A stretch of 64,000 nt of DNA, from the NCBI GenBank assembly GCA_050246995.1, contig JBFWVA010000001.1:496001-560000 (forward strand), given 5' to 3'. The notes under the pieces were generated by a model, which saw only the letters and a list, made by a program, of their open reading frames with translations, was not told where the DNA came from and made no database searches. Each line of letters opens with the position of its first letter. Within the stretch, counting starts at the first letter, position 1. Both the position numbers and the translations under genes were made by a program. Source of the DNA: SHVO01 sp050246995 (GTDB lineage Bacteria > Pseudomonadota > Alphaproteobacteria > Rhodospirillales > Rhodospirillaceae). Shown here piece after piece: positions 52,526-62,954 of the stretch.

Positions 52526-53116
52526 TTACGCGAGAATCGGCGCTTGCTGATGGACATCCGAGGCGTTGTGCACGGAGAGCCATTCCTCCCCCAAAATCGC
52601 CCAGCGTTCGTGGTCGCGCCAAATGCCGCCGATCTTGAGGAAGGATGGCGAGAAGCCTTCCTTGCGGAACCCCAGACGTTTGATAAGGGCGAGCGACGCC
52701 GCGTTGCCGGGCTGCACATTAGCCTCAAGACGGTGCAGTTCCAGCGCGGTGAAGGCGTGATCGAGCACCAGCGCGAGGCCTTCGGTCATATAACCACGGC
52801 CCGCGAACATCGCGTTGCCGTAGTAACCAAGCGACCCGCACCGAAAGCCGCCCATGACGATGTCGTTGATATTGATGACACCGGCCAGGGTCGTGTCTTC
52901 ATTGCGGTAAACAAGAAAGCCGAAGGCGGCGCCGCGATCCAGTCGGTCAAGATACGCGCGGTAGCGGCGTTCGTCCGTGGCCGGATAGACCCAGGGTTCG
53001 TGGAAGTTGCGGCTTCCCACGGTCATGGCGACAAACTCGTCCGCCTGATCTTTGGTTGGCGGGAGCAGGTGAACCAACTCCCCGCGCGCTATGACTTTCG
53101 ACCGGCGTCCGAACAT
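52526..53116 (-). CDS. GNAT N-acetyltransferase, RimJ/RimL-like
   Basis: 196 residues from ATG 53116. Acetyl-CoA-binding core GYYGNAMFAGRGYMTEGLAL and the later LHRLEANVQPGNAASLALIKRLGF match ribosomal-protein-type acetyltransferases (RimJ group). Substrate could be a ribosomal protein or another amine. It stands between fmt and truA, with a terminator upstream in its own direction. Confidence 0.88.
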   Translation of the reverse strand: MFGRRSKVIARGELVHLLPPTKDQADEFVAMTVGSRNFHEPWVYPATDERRYRAYLDRLDRGAAFGFLVYRNEDTTLAGVININDIVMGGFRCGSLGYYGNAMFAGRGYMTEGLALVLDHAFTALELHRLEANVQPGNAASLALIKRLGFRKEGFSPSFLKIGGIWRDHERWAILGEEWLSVHNASDVHQQAPILA

Positions 53117-53118
53117 GA

Positions 53119-53146
53119 GAAAAATCCTCTGGCTTCGGAGGATTTT
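53119..53146 (-). terminator. terminator overlapping the fmt stop
   Basis: On the minus strand AAAATCCTC, loop CGAAGCCA, GAGGATTTT then a T-run. The left arm begins inside the fmt stop codon, so the fmt transcript should end before the rimJ-like gene, which then needs its own start or read-through. Confidence 0.75.
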
Positions 53147-54056
53147 AGGCGAGCGGGGTCGCCTTCGGCAACGCATAGCCCCTAAGGAACGCGTCGGCGG
53201 ACGCAGGTCCTTTGCCCGCCCGCTGTACGGTGGTCAGGCGCACAGCCCCCTCTCCACACGCTATGGCAAGCCGGTCGTCGAGGGTGACCCCCGCGGTTCC
53301 AGAGCCTGGGGCAAACTCGGCCGTCAGCGCTTTGATCCGTTCAGTGCCATGGCCGAACCAAGCACCTGGGAACGGCGAAAGGCCGTGGATATGCCGAAGC
53401 ACCTCGCGCGCCGGGCGTGTGAAGTCGATATGGGCTTCCGCCTTGTCGATCTTCGCGGCGTAAGTGACGCCCTGATCGGGTTGTGGGACGGGCGAGAGGC
53501 GGCCTTGCGCGAGGACATCGAGAGTCTCGACAATCAAGTTGGCGCCGATGGTGGCGAGGGTGTCGTGCAGCGTCTGCGCCGTTGTCGCATCCGTAATCGG
53601 CGTTTCCTGGGTCATTAGCATCGCACCCGTATCAAGTCCGGCATCCATCTGCATGATGGTGACGCCGCTGATCTTGTCGCCGGCCATGATCGCGCGCTGG
53701 ATCGGCGCGGCGCCGCGCCAGCGCGGCAGGAGCGAAGCGTGGATATTCAGGCACCCGTACTTCGGCGCATCGAGGATGGCTTGCGGGAGAATGAGGCCGT
53801 AAGCGGCCACCACGGCGACATCGGCATTGTGTGCGCTAAACGCCGCCTGAGTTTCGGCCTTCTTAAGGCTCTTCGGCGTGAATACGGGAATGCCGTGCTG
53901 CTCCGCGAACGTCGCGACCGGACTGGGGCGCAACTGCTGGCCGCGGCCGGCCGGCCGCGGCGGCTGTGAATATACAGCCGCGATCTCATGGCGCTCGGCG
54001 AGACGTGCGAGCGCGGTGACGGAAAAGTCGGGGGTGCCCATGAAAATAATACGCAT
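53145..54056 (-). CDS. fmt: methionyl-tRNA formyltransferase
   Basis: 303 residues. Formyltransferase motifs: MRIIFMGTPDFS at the start, AAYGLILPQAIL, and the catalytic segment HASLLPRWRGAAPIQ with His, Asn and Asp neighbours. It formylates initiator Met-tRNA. It is 32 bases after def on the same strand. Confidence 0.97.
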   Translation of the reverse strand: MRIIFMGTPDFSVTALARLAERHEIAAVYSQPPRPAGRGQQLRPSPVATFAEQHGIPVFTPKSLKKAETQAAFSAHNADVAVVAAYGLILPQAILDAPKYGCLNIHASLLPRWRGAAPIQRAIMAGDKISGVTIMQMDAGLDTGAMLMTQETPITDATTAQTLHDTLATIGANLIVETLDVLAQGRLSPVPQPDQGVTYAAKIDKAEAHIDFTRPAREVLRHIHGLSPFPGAWFGHGTERIKALTAEFAPGSGTAGVTLDDRLAIACGEGAVRLTTVQRAGKGPASADAFLRGYALPKATPLA

Positions 54057-54088
54057 GGGCGGAAAATACTTGAGTTGGTCTTGCCGCG

Positions 54089-54631
54089 CTAGGCTTCGAC
54101 GGGCGTGCGCTTGCCGGACTTCTGCTCGAATTTTTTGATCTTGGTGAGGCGCTTGATGATCATGTTGCGCTTCAGGGCCGAGAGATGGTCTACGAACAAC
54201 GTGCCTTCGAGATGATCCATCTCATGCTGGATGATAACGGCCAGGAGGCCATCGGCATCCATCGTACGGATTTCGTTGTGCTCATCGACATAGCGCACCT
54301 TGATCGACGCGGGGCGCACGACTTCCTGGTATTCCTCGGGAAGGGAGAGACAGCCCTCTTCATGCGGCTTGGTCTCTTCCGAGGCCCAAACGATCTCCGG
54401 ATTCGCCATCTTCAGCGGCGCGGGCGGCTCGCCCTCGCGGGCCGGGTCGATCACGATGATGCGCTTCGAGACGCCGACCTGGGGCGCGGCGAGGCCCACA
54501 CCCGGCGCGTCATACATAGTCTCCAGCATGTCACCCATGAGCTTGCGGGTGGCCGCGTCGACACGCTCAACAGCCACGGCTTTCTTCTTTAGCCGCGGAT
54601 CGGGAGCAACAATGATTTCCAAAAGCGCCAT
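54089..54631 (-). CDS. def: peptide deformylase
   Basis: 180 residues. Motif I GVGLAAPQ, motif II EEGCLSLPE with metal Cys, motif III QHEMDHLEG with two metal His and catalytic Glu. It removes the formyl group from nascent proteins. First of the def-fmt pair. Confidence 0.97.
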   Translation of the reverse strand: MALLEIIVAPDPRLKKKAVAVERVDAATRKLMGDMLETMYDAPGVGLAAPQVGVSKRIIVIDPAREGEPPAPLKMANPEIVWASEETKPHEEGCLSLPEEYQEVVRPASIKVRYVDEHNEIRTMDADGLLAVIIQHEMDHLEGTLFVDHLSALKRNMIIKRLTKIKKFEQKSGKRTPVEA

Positions 54632-54721
54632 GATGGGGGTGAGATAAGGCCCAAGGGCTGACCCGTCAACAAAAGAGCGCCCAAAAACACCCCTTCTTAT
54701 GAACGGAAAGGGCGAAAGGGC

Positions 54722-56152
54722 CTACATCGTGATCCGGGCGCTGTATTCCAGCACCGTTTTACCCTTGGCCGGGATTTCCAGGGTCCACAGCGCTGAACCT
54801 GCGTCCTGTTTGGTGTGAGGATGGGATTCCTTGGCGATTTCCCAAGCACCCGGAATGGGTTCGATCACGCGGACGGTCACGGGGCGCGATTTCGCGTTGG
54901 AGATCGTCACCCGCCAGGTGGTGAGCGAGATGTTGTCCGTAGCGCGGACATAGTTGAGCTGCTCGCGCTGAACCGGAATATCGAAGTCATTGCCGAGGTT
55001 CAAAGTAACCTCACCGCCGACGGCGGTGTGATCGATGCGGTCCTCGCCGAGGAACTGGGGCGCGCCTTCGGCGTCGGAGCCGTACACACGCACGACCCCG
55101 GCCGGGAGCGGCATGCCGAGCTTAGCCGCTGCGTCGTTCTTGAACATCAGCTCGACGTTGGCGCGGGTTTCCGGCTGCACGCCGCGCATGGCCTGCGTGA
55201 AGTAATACTGTTCGGACCGCACCGTGATCTGACGGCGGACCGGGATCGATTGGTTATTAAGTAAGCCAAGCTGCTTGGTTTCGAACGGCCCAAGACTCGT
55301 GAGCTTGGGGATGGTGTAGACATGCGTGGCGAGGCCCGCTGTGGGCGCAATACCGCCACCGAAAGATTGCCCCATGTCGGCAGCCTCGGCCTTCATGGTG
55401 GCGCGCGCCATCATGGGCACGGGCTGCGCGGCCGGGCGCGTACGGTTCACATCGCCGGCGATCAACTTCATCTTGGCATTGGGAAAGTCGGAACTGGTGG
55501 CGTTGGTGACGGTCGCCCACGCCAGAAGAGTCATGCGATTGCTGTCGGAGTCGTACTGCGCGACGTAATCGGGATGCCACGATAATCCGCCGGTGAGATA
55601 GCTGAGTTCCGCTTCGACGTCCTGCGCGCCCTTTCCGGTCGCGGACATGATGAGTGTCGGACGCGCGCGCACGCCGGCGGGAACGCTGTCGAAAACGACG
55701 CGGCCCGGATGATTGGTGTGAACCTTCCCGTTGATCTCCAGCACCAGCCCTTCGTTGACGCTGAGCACGCGGGCGCGTTCGGTCACTTCACGGCCGTTGC
55801 CGGGATTGACCGAGATCACCGAGACCTCGCTGCCGACGGCACGCTCCAGGAGCTTTGACGGCGTCAGCACATCAAAATTGAAGATCTGCTCGGTGACGCG
55901 CACCGCATCCCCCTTCAGCACCTGAAGGAAAGCTGTTTCCGGCTGCAACTCGCGCGGCACGCCGCCCATGACAAGCTGCGTGGACGCACCGGGCATCTTG
56001 AAAGCGCGGCGCTCACGCACCATCGCGAAGTTGTTGTTGTAGATGGTGAGGTCGGTATTGCCAGTTGCGGCGGGCACCTCGACCGTTTGAGCCTGTGCTG
56101 AAAAGCCGAGCGACAGGGTCAGTGCGAAAGCGGAGATCTTGGCGAGTTGCAT
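54722..56152 (-). CDS. exported DUF4139 domain protein
   Basis: 476 residues from ATG 56152; the frame is open to 56308 but the extension does not resemble a coding start. A signal peptide (MQLAKISAFALTLSLGFSAQAQ) is present. The mature part begins with a strand pattern and DUF4139-type C-terminal domain (beta-rich, with GDVNRTRPAAQPVP and FGPF-like turns). Family function unknown; proteins of this group are exported. Confidence 0.85.
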   Translation of the reverse strand: MQLAKISAFALTLSLGFSAQAQTVEVPAATGNTDLTIYNNNFAMVRERRAFKMPGASTQLVMGGVPRELQPETAFLQVLKGDAVRVTEQIFNFDVLTPSKLLERAVGSEVSVISVNPGNGREVTERARVLSVNEGLVLEINGKVHTNHPGRVVFDSVPAGVRARPTLIMSATGKGAQDVEAELSYLTGGLSWHPDYVAQYDSDSNRMTLLAWATVTNATSSDFPNAKMKLIAGDVNRTRPAAQPVPMMARATMKAEAADMGQSFGGGIAPTAGLATHVYTIPKLTSLGPFETKQLGLLNNQSIPVRRQITVRSEQYYFTQAMRGVQPETRANVELMFKNDAAAKLGMPLPAGVVRVYGSDAEGAPQFLGEDRIDHTAVGGEVTLNLGNDFDIPVQREQLNYVRATDNISLTTWRVTISNAKSRPVTVRVIEPIPGAWEIAKESHPHTKQDAGSALWTLEIPAKGKTVLEYSARITM

Positions 56153-56308
56153 GAGAGAGCTCTGAATCGTTAAGGCGTGGTGGGGCGGGCGAATTTGATC
56201 TAGATTCTTATAGGCTGCGGATGATGGCACGGTTGAGGCGGACTGCACATTGCAAGCCTGCAACAATTTAACGTTGAAAAACGTGCCCTGACTGAGGTTT
56301 AGCGACAT

Positions 56309-57460
56309 ATGGATGCTTTAACGGCGATCATCATCGGGGGATCCATCATCATTGCCGCGGGGGTGCTCGCGATGATGCTGCGCGGACGCGGCGATACCGG
56401 CGCCGCGCAGGTGACGCAACTCAGCGATACCGCCGCTCGGCTCGCCGAGGCGCAAAGCATGTTGACCGGACGCCTTGCCCAAATGGCGGAAAGCCAGTCG
56501 GCGGCGCAAAACCACATGGCCGAACAGTTGCGCGCCCAGGAGACAAGCGTGCGCAAGCTGCTGGATGAGCGCCTCACCGACGTGACGCGCAAGGTGGGCG
56601 AAAACCTGGACAAAAGCACGACCAAGAACGCTGAGGCGCTGGGCGCCTTGTCGGAGCGCCTAGCGGTCATCGACGCGGCGCAAAAGAATATCACCGAACT
56701 TTCGGCCGAAGTGGTCGGTCTGCAAGACATCCTCTCGAACAAACAGGCGCGCGGCGCCATCGGCCAAACCCAGATGGAAGATCTGGTGAGGAATATGCTG
56801 CCGCGGGGCAGTTACGACTTCCAAGTGACGCTTACCAATGGCAAGCGCGCCGACTGCGTGATCCGCCTGCCGAATCCGCCGGGGCTGATCGCGGTCGACT
56901 CAAAATATCCGCATGAAGCTTTCGTGCAGCTCTCAACGGCGACCGACGAGCGCGCGCGCGCCGCCGCGGAGGCCGCCTTCCGAACCGATGTGCTGAAGCA
57001 CATCAAGGATATCGCCGAAAAATACATCGTCCCGGGCGAGACCGCGGATTCGGCGATCATGTTCGTGCCGGCGGAATCGGTGTTCGCCGAACTGCACGAC
57101 CGTTTCCCGCAGGTGGTGGAAGAAGGTTTCCGCCGCCGCGTCTACATCGTCTCGCCGACGACGCTGATGGCGACGCTCAATACCATACGCACGATCCTGA
57201 AAGACGCCCGCATGCGTGAGCAGGCGCACATCATCCAGAAAGAGATTGGTGAACTCACCAAGGACGTCGAACGCTTGGACAAGCGCGTCGGCGCACTGGG
57301 CACCCACTTCGATCAGACGCAAAAGGACGTGAAGGAGATACTTATCTCCACGGGCAAGATCGTCGACCGCGGACATAAGATCGAGAATATCCCGCTCGAG
57401 GCCGAACCGAGCCAAGTGAGCGGTGACAACGTAACCCAGCTTCGCGTGATCGCCGAGTAG
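56309..57460 (+). CDS. rmuC: DNA recombination protein RmuC
   Basis: 383 residues. An N-terminal transmembrane helix (AIIIGGSIIIAAGVLAMML) precedes a coiled-coil rich in Gln/Ala, and the C-terminal RmuC nuclease-like domain carries DSKYPHEAFVQL and SAESVFAELH-like stretches. RmuC limits inversions at short repeats; its molecular activity is thought to be endonuclease-like. Divergent from the DUF4139 gene. Confidence 0.93.
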   Translation: MDALTAIIIGGSIIIAAGVLAMMLRGRGDTGAAQVTQLSDTAARLAEAQSMLTGRLAQMAESQSAAQNHMAEQLRAQETSVRKLLDERLTDVTRKVGENLDKSTTKNAEALGALSERLAVIDAAQKNITELSAEVVGLQDILSNKQARGAIGQTQMEDLVRNMLPRGSYDFQVTLTNGKRADCVIRLPNPPGLIAVDSKYPHEAFVQLSTATDERARAAAEAAFRTDVLKHIKDIAEKYIVPGETADSAIMFVPAESVFAELHDRFPQVVEEGFRRRVYIVSPTTLMATLNTIRTILKDARMREQAHIIQKEIGELTKDVERLDKRVGALGTHFDQTQKDVKEILISTGKIVDRGHKIENIPLEAEPSQVSGDNVTQLRVIAE

Positions 57461-57475
57461 CGCACGCCCTATGAG

Positions 57476-57510
57476 AAAAAAGGCCGGGTCCCGAAAGACC
57501 CGGCCTTTTC
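57476..57510. terminator. bidirectional rho-independent terminator
   Basis: AAAAAGGCCGGGTC, loop CCGAAA, GACCCGGCCTTTT, with A- and T-runs. It lies between convergent rmuC and the DUF4136 lipoprotein gene. Confidence 0.93.
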
Positions 57511-57544
57511 TCTGCAAAGAAGACTTGGTTGTTCAGCTGTTGCG

Positions 57545-58252
57545 TTAGTAGGCCGAGCTTGCCGCGGGGCGCGCGGGCGCCTTCTCGACGTTGTCAGGCA
57601 CCTGCACGCTGACGGTCTTGGTCTCACCCGAGCGGCCCGGGAATTCCTGGAAAATCGCTTCGAGGATGTACGGCATCACCGGTTCGATCTGGCCATTGAG
57701 GCCTGAGCTGACGGCACGGCCTTCGAACACGCGGTCCTTGTGGTCGGAGTTGTAGGTCGATCCACGGAACACGTTCACTTCGACGCGGCGCGTGAACACC
57801 TGACGCGTGGTGATGTCGTAACGGTCATCCCAGAACGGATCGTAGCCCATGTAGCCGAAGGGGCCGCGCGCCCAGTAGGGACGTCCCCAACCGTAACTGT
57901 AGCCAAAGCCGGCCTGCGCGCCGAAACCGGACCAGGTGGAGCGCACGTCGGCGCTGGGACCATAAACCGCGTAGCGCAGCGTAACGACATAATCGGCATT
58001 CGTGGGACCGGCGCTGCCGGTGTACTGCATCATGCCCAACGCCGAGAGGCGCTCGTTCATCAGATCGCCGAACTGCTTGAAAGCGAAGCTCGACTGCTGA
58101 TCATCGTCGAGGGCGACGATCGCGAACGTTTTTCCCTGCGGGGATTCCGACATGGCGTTGTAGCGCGTGACGTCGGACGTCACGAATTTCTGCCCAGCGC
58201 ATCCCGCGAGCATAAGGACTGCGGCGGCGGCCGCGAAAACGGTTCTCAACAT
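57545..58252 (-). CDS. DUF4136 lipoprotein
   Basis: 235 residues from ATG 58252, with GGAGG upstream. Lipobox LAGC with Cys 18. Family landmark sequence: GQKFVTSDVTRYNA near the start and a Gly/Tyr/Trp-rich middle (GYSYGWGRPYWARGPFGY), followed by the beta-rich end. Family function unknown; similar proteins sit in the outer envelope. Confidence 0.88.
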   Translation of the reverse strand: MLRTVFAAAAAVLMLAGCAGQKFVTSDVTRYNAMSESPQGKTFAIVALDDDQQSSFAFKQFGDLMNERLSALGMMQYTGSAGPTNADYVVTLRYAVYGPSADVRSTWSGFGAQAGFGYSYGWGRPYWARGPFGYMGYDPFWDDRYDITTRQVFTRRVEVNVFRGSTYNSDHKDRVFEGRAVSSGLNGQIEPVMPYILEAIFQEFPGRSGETKTVSVQVPDNVEKAPARPAASSAY

Positions 58253-58407
58253 CCTGACCTCCTGAAGCCGCGCGGGACCCGCTGGGCGGGAACGCATCGC
58301 GCGGAGCACGTGACTGTTCAGCATAGAAGATATGAGTGAATTATGGCACAGGCGTGACGCCGAAAGGTTGCGTTTTTGAAAGCTTCGCGAAAGCTTTAAC
58401 GTCAGCT

Positions 58408-59001
58408 TTATACGGGCCGGCGGGCCGTCAGCGCGGCGGCTATGGTGCCGTCGTCGAGATAATCCAGCTCCCCGCCTATGGGCATGCCATGCGCGAGGCC
58501 CGAGACGGTGGTTTTCGTTTCGCCCAAACGCTCGGCGATATAGTGAGCGGTCGTCTGACCATCGACCGTGGCCGAAAGCGCGAGAACGATTTCCCTGACA
58601 TCCGGCGACTCGGCGCGGGAAACGAGTTTATCGATGCGCAAGTCGGACGGGCCGATTCCATCGAGTGGCGATAGAAGCCCGCCGGTGACGTGATAGCGGC
58701 CACGAAACGCGCCGGTGCGTTCCAAAGCCCATAGGTCGGCGACGTCTTCGACGACGCAAATGAGCGCGGGGTCGCGGCGCGGGTCGCGGCAGATGGTGCA
58801 GGGATCGGCGCTGTCGAAATTGCCGCAGCTGGAGCACACCTTCACCGATTCCGAAGCGGCGGAGAGAGTCTGGACCAGGGGATCGAGCAAGGACTCGCGT
58901 TTCTTGATCAGCGCGAGCGCAATGCGCCGCGCCGAGCGCGGACCAAGCCCCGGCAGTTTTGAAAGCTGCCGGATCAGGGCTTCGATCTGCGGGCCGGCCA
59001 T
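58408..59001 (-). CDS. recR: recombination mediator RecR
   Basis: 197 residues. Helix-hairpin-helix GLGPRSARR, zinc-binding C56, C59, C68, C71 (CSSC, CTIC), and Toprim domain following. RecR works with RecO and RecF in loading RecA at gaps. Standard third gene of dnaX-ybaB-recR. Starts the base after ybaB ends. Confidence 0.97.
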   Translation of the reverse strand: MAGPQIEALIRQLSKLPGLGPRSARRIALALIKKRESLLDPLVQTLSAASESVKVCSSCGNFDSADPCTICRDPRRDPALICVVEDVADLWALERTGAFRGRYHVTGGLLSPLDGIGPSDLRIDKLVSRAESPDVREIVLALSATVDGQTTAHYIAERLGETKTTVSGLAHGMPIGGELDYLDDGTIAAALTARRPV

Positions 59002-59325
59002 CTAAAAGGGAAGCTTGAATCCCGGCGGAAGCGGGAGGCCGCCGGTCAGTTTGCTCATTTCGTCCTGCGTGTGACGCTCGACCTTACCGCGCGCGTCGTT
59101 GACCGCGGCGACGATAAGGTCTTCGAGCACTTCGGCGTCCTCGGGCTTCAACAGGCTCGGATCGATCTTCACACGCTTGAGCTCGCTGCGGCCGTTCAGG
59201 GTCGCCTGCACCATGCCGGCGCCGGAGCTGCCCACCATTTCGATTTCCGCGAGCTTTTCCTGCATTTCGGACATGCGCGTCTGCATGTCCTGAACCTGCT
59301 TCATGATATTTCCGAGATTCTTCAT
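59002..59325 (-). CDS. YbaB/EbfC nucleoid-associated protein
   Basis: 107 residues. N-terminal helices with conserved MKQVQDMQTRMSEMQEKLAE and central beta strands (KRVKIDPSLLKPEDAEVLEDLI). Dimeric DNA-binding protein with a possible role in nucleoid structure. Lies 12 bases after dnaX. Confidence 0.96.
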   Translation of the reverse strand: MKNLGNIMKQVQDMQTRMSEMQEKLAEIEMVGSSGAGMVQATLNGRSELKRVKIDPSLLKPEDAEVLEDLIVAAVNDARGKVERHTQDEMSKLTGGLPLPPGFKLPF

Positions 59326-59337
59326 TCTGCTTTCTAC

Positions 59338-61002
<1,665 letters not shown>

Positions 61003-61046
61003 GGGGCTGGTCCATGGGGCAAGACGGCTTTTCGGGGAAAAGTAGG

Positions 61047-61153
61047 GTGAGAGACTGGACGACGACCCGAACCGAAACTCGTTACGGCTGCTTCCTTCCG
61101 GACCTGACCGGGTTGGCGAGGGGTACGTCCATCGCCAGCCTCTCGAGGGGCAC
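61047..61153 (-). ncRNA. ffs: bacterial SRP RNA (4.5S)
   Basis: The minus strand contains the conserved hairpin GGTCAGGTCCGGAAGGAAGC, which binds Ffh, and the outer arms pair as GAGAGGCTGG with CCAGTCTCTC. Length about 107 bases is typical of the short bacterial form. Boundaries are approximate. It is just upstream of dnaX, as in many alphaproteobacteria. Confidence 0.95.
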
Positions 61154-61225
61154 TATATCAGATGAGAACGCCGCAGAAGCAAGACCTGACGAGGCCTCCT
61201 AGCGGGGCTCACAACTTATTCGCGC

Positions 61226-61250
61226 GCCTGGCTTTTTTTAATTGCCAGGC
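61226..61250. repeat. 7-bp hairpin with T-rich loop
   Basis: GCCTGGC, loop TTTTTTTAATT, GCCAGGC. It lies in the 129-base gap between SRP RNA and gpmI. Neither strand offers a standard terminator (the T-run is in the loop). Confidence 0.5.
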
Positions 61251-61337
61251 TACTAGGGAAAGCCCAAAAGGACCCCAAGTAGGAGCCGTTTCCGGGCCCC
61301 CGGGGTCGCCATCTAGGCTATAGTCCACCAGGTCATC

Positions 61338-62954
61338 ATGAACGTCGCCGCCAGCATCGAATCTCATAAAAAAGCGGATCGCCCCAAACCGGTGGTCCTG
61401 GCCATCCTGGACGGGTGGGGACACCGAATCGAGGCGACCGACAACGCGATCGCCCTGGCCAACCTGCCGACGTGGAACCGATTCCTGGCGACATGCCCCC
61501 ACGGCCTCGTGGAAACGAGCGGTCTCGATGTGGGCCTACCGCCCGGCCAAATGGGCAATTCCGAAGTCGGACACATGAACATCGGCGCGGGCCGCGTGAT
61601 GATGCAGGACCTGCCGCGCATCGATACCGCCATCGAGAACGGCGCCATCAAGAACAACCCGGCACTGGCCGCATTCATCGCCAAGCTCAAAACCTCCGGC
61701 GGTACGGCGCATATGATCGGCTTGCTTTCGCCGGGCGGCGTGCACTCGCATATGGATCAGATGGCCGCACTCGCGCGGATCATCGACGGCGCCGGCGTTC
61801 CGGTGGCGATCCATGCGCTGATGGACGGGCGCGACACACCGCCCTCCTCCGGCCTCGGCTTCATGGAGGCGTTCCAGAAGCAGATCGCCGAACTCACGCG
61901 CACTAAGATCGTGACGGTCGGCGGGCGTTATTACGGCATGGACCGCGACAAGCGCTGGGATCGCGTCGAGAAAGCCTACGTCGCCATGACGGAAGCGAAA
62001 GGCAATCACGCCCCCGATCCCGTGACCGCGATCCGCGCGTCGTACGAAGCGCGCATGACCGACGAATTCATGCTGCCGGCCACGATCGGCGATTATAAAG
62101 GCATGCGAGACGGCGACGGCGTTCTAATGGCGAACTTCCGCGCCGACCGTGCGCGCCAGATCCTGTCGGCCCTGTTGTGGCCGACGTTCGATGGTTTCGC
62201 GCGCCCGCGAATCATCACGTTCGCAGCGGCCGTAGGCCTCACCGAATATTCCCAGGCGCATAACAAATTCATGAGCGTGATGTTTCCAGCCGAGAGCGGC
62301 GCGCACACGCTGGGTCAGATCATCAGCGAAGCGGGACTGAAACAACTCCGCATCGCAGAGACGGAGAAATACGCCCACGTCACCTTCTTCTTGAACGGCG
62401 GGGTGGAGCAGGAATTCCCTGGCGAAGAGCGTATCCTGATCCCCAGCCCGAAGGTCGCGACCTATGACCTGCAACCGGAGATGAGCGCGCCGGAAGTGAC
62501 GGATCGCATCGTGGATGCCATCGAAAACGGCCGTTTTGACGCCATCATCGTGAACTACGCCAACGGCGACATGGTGGGTCATACGGGGATTCTTGCAGCG
62601 GCAATCAAGGCCGCCGAAACAATTGATGCCTGCCTCGCGCGCCTTGAAACAGCTTTGAAAAAGACCGGCGGGACGATGCTGATTTGCGCGGACCACGGCA
62701 ATCTCGAGATGATGAAAGACCCGGCGACCGACGAACCCCATACTCAGCACACAGTTGGCGTCGTGCCCGCAGTGCTGGTGAACGGGCCGGTCGGCGTTGA
62801 ACGCCTGCGCGACGGACGTCTCGCAGACATAGCGCCGACGGTATTGGCGCTGATGCAGCTTACGAAACCGCCCGAAATGAGCGGTGCGTCGCTCCTGGTC
62901 CGTCATGCCGATGCACAAGACGCAGCCTCGCTTGCGCGCCGTGCGAGCGCGTAA
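61338..62954 (+). CDS. gpmI: 2,3-bisphosphoglycerate-independent phosphoglycerate mutase
   Basis: 538 residues. Alkaline-phosphatase-fold metal site: D25 in ILDGWG, catalytic S75 in GNSEVGHMN, and VNYANGDMVGHTG and ADHGNLE in the C-terminal metal site. Interconverts 3- and 2-phosphoglycerate. The gene's 3' end overlaps the start of the next gene by 44 bases if ATG 62911 is used. Confidence 0.97.
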   Translation: MNVAASIESHKKADRPKPVVLAILDGWGHRIEATDNAIALANLPTWNRFLATCPHGLVETSGLDVGLPPGQMGNSEVGHMNIGAGRVMMQDLPRIDTAIENGAIKNNPALAAFIAKLKTSGGTAHMIGLLSPGGVHSHMDQMAALARIIDGAGVPVAIHALMDGRDTPPSSGLGFMEAFQKQIAELTRTKIVTVGGRYYGMDRDKRWDRVEKAYVAMTEAKGNHAPDPVTAIRASYEARMTDEFMLPATIGDYKGMRDGDGVLMANFRADRARQILSALLWPTFDGFARPRIITFAAAVGLTEYSQAHNKFMSVMFPAESGAHTLGQIISEAGLKQLRIAETEKYAHVTFFLNGGVEQEFPGEERILIPSPKVATYDLQPEMSAPEVTDRIVDAIENGRFDAIIVNYANGDMVGHTGILAAAIKAAETIDACLARLETALKKTGGTMLICADHGNLEMMKDPATDEPHTQHTVGVVPAVLVNGPVGVERLRDGRLADIAPTVLALMQLTKPPEMSGASLLVRHADAQDAASLARRASA

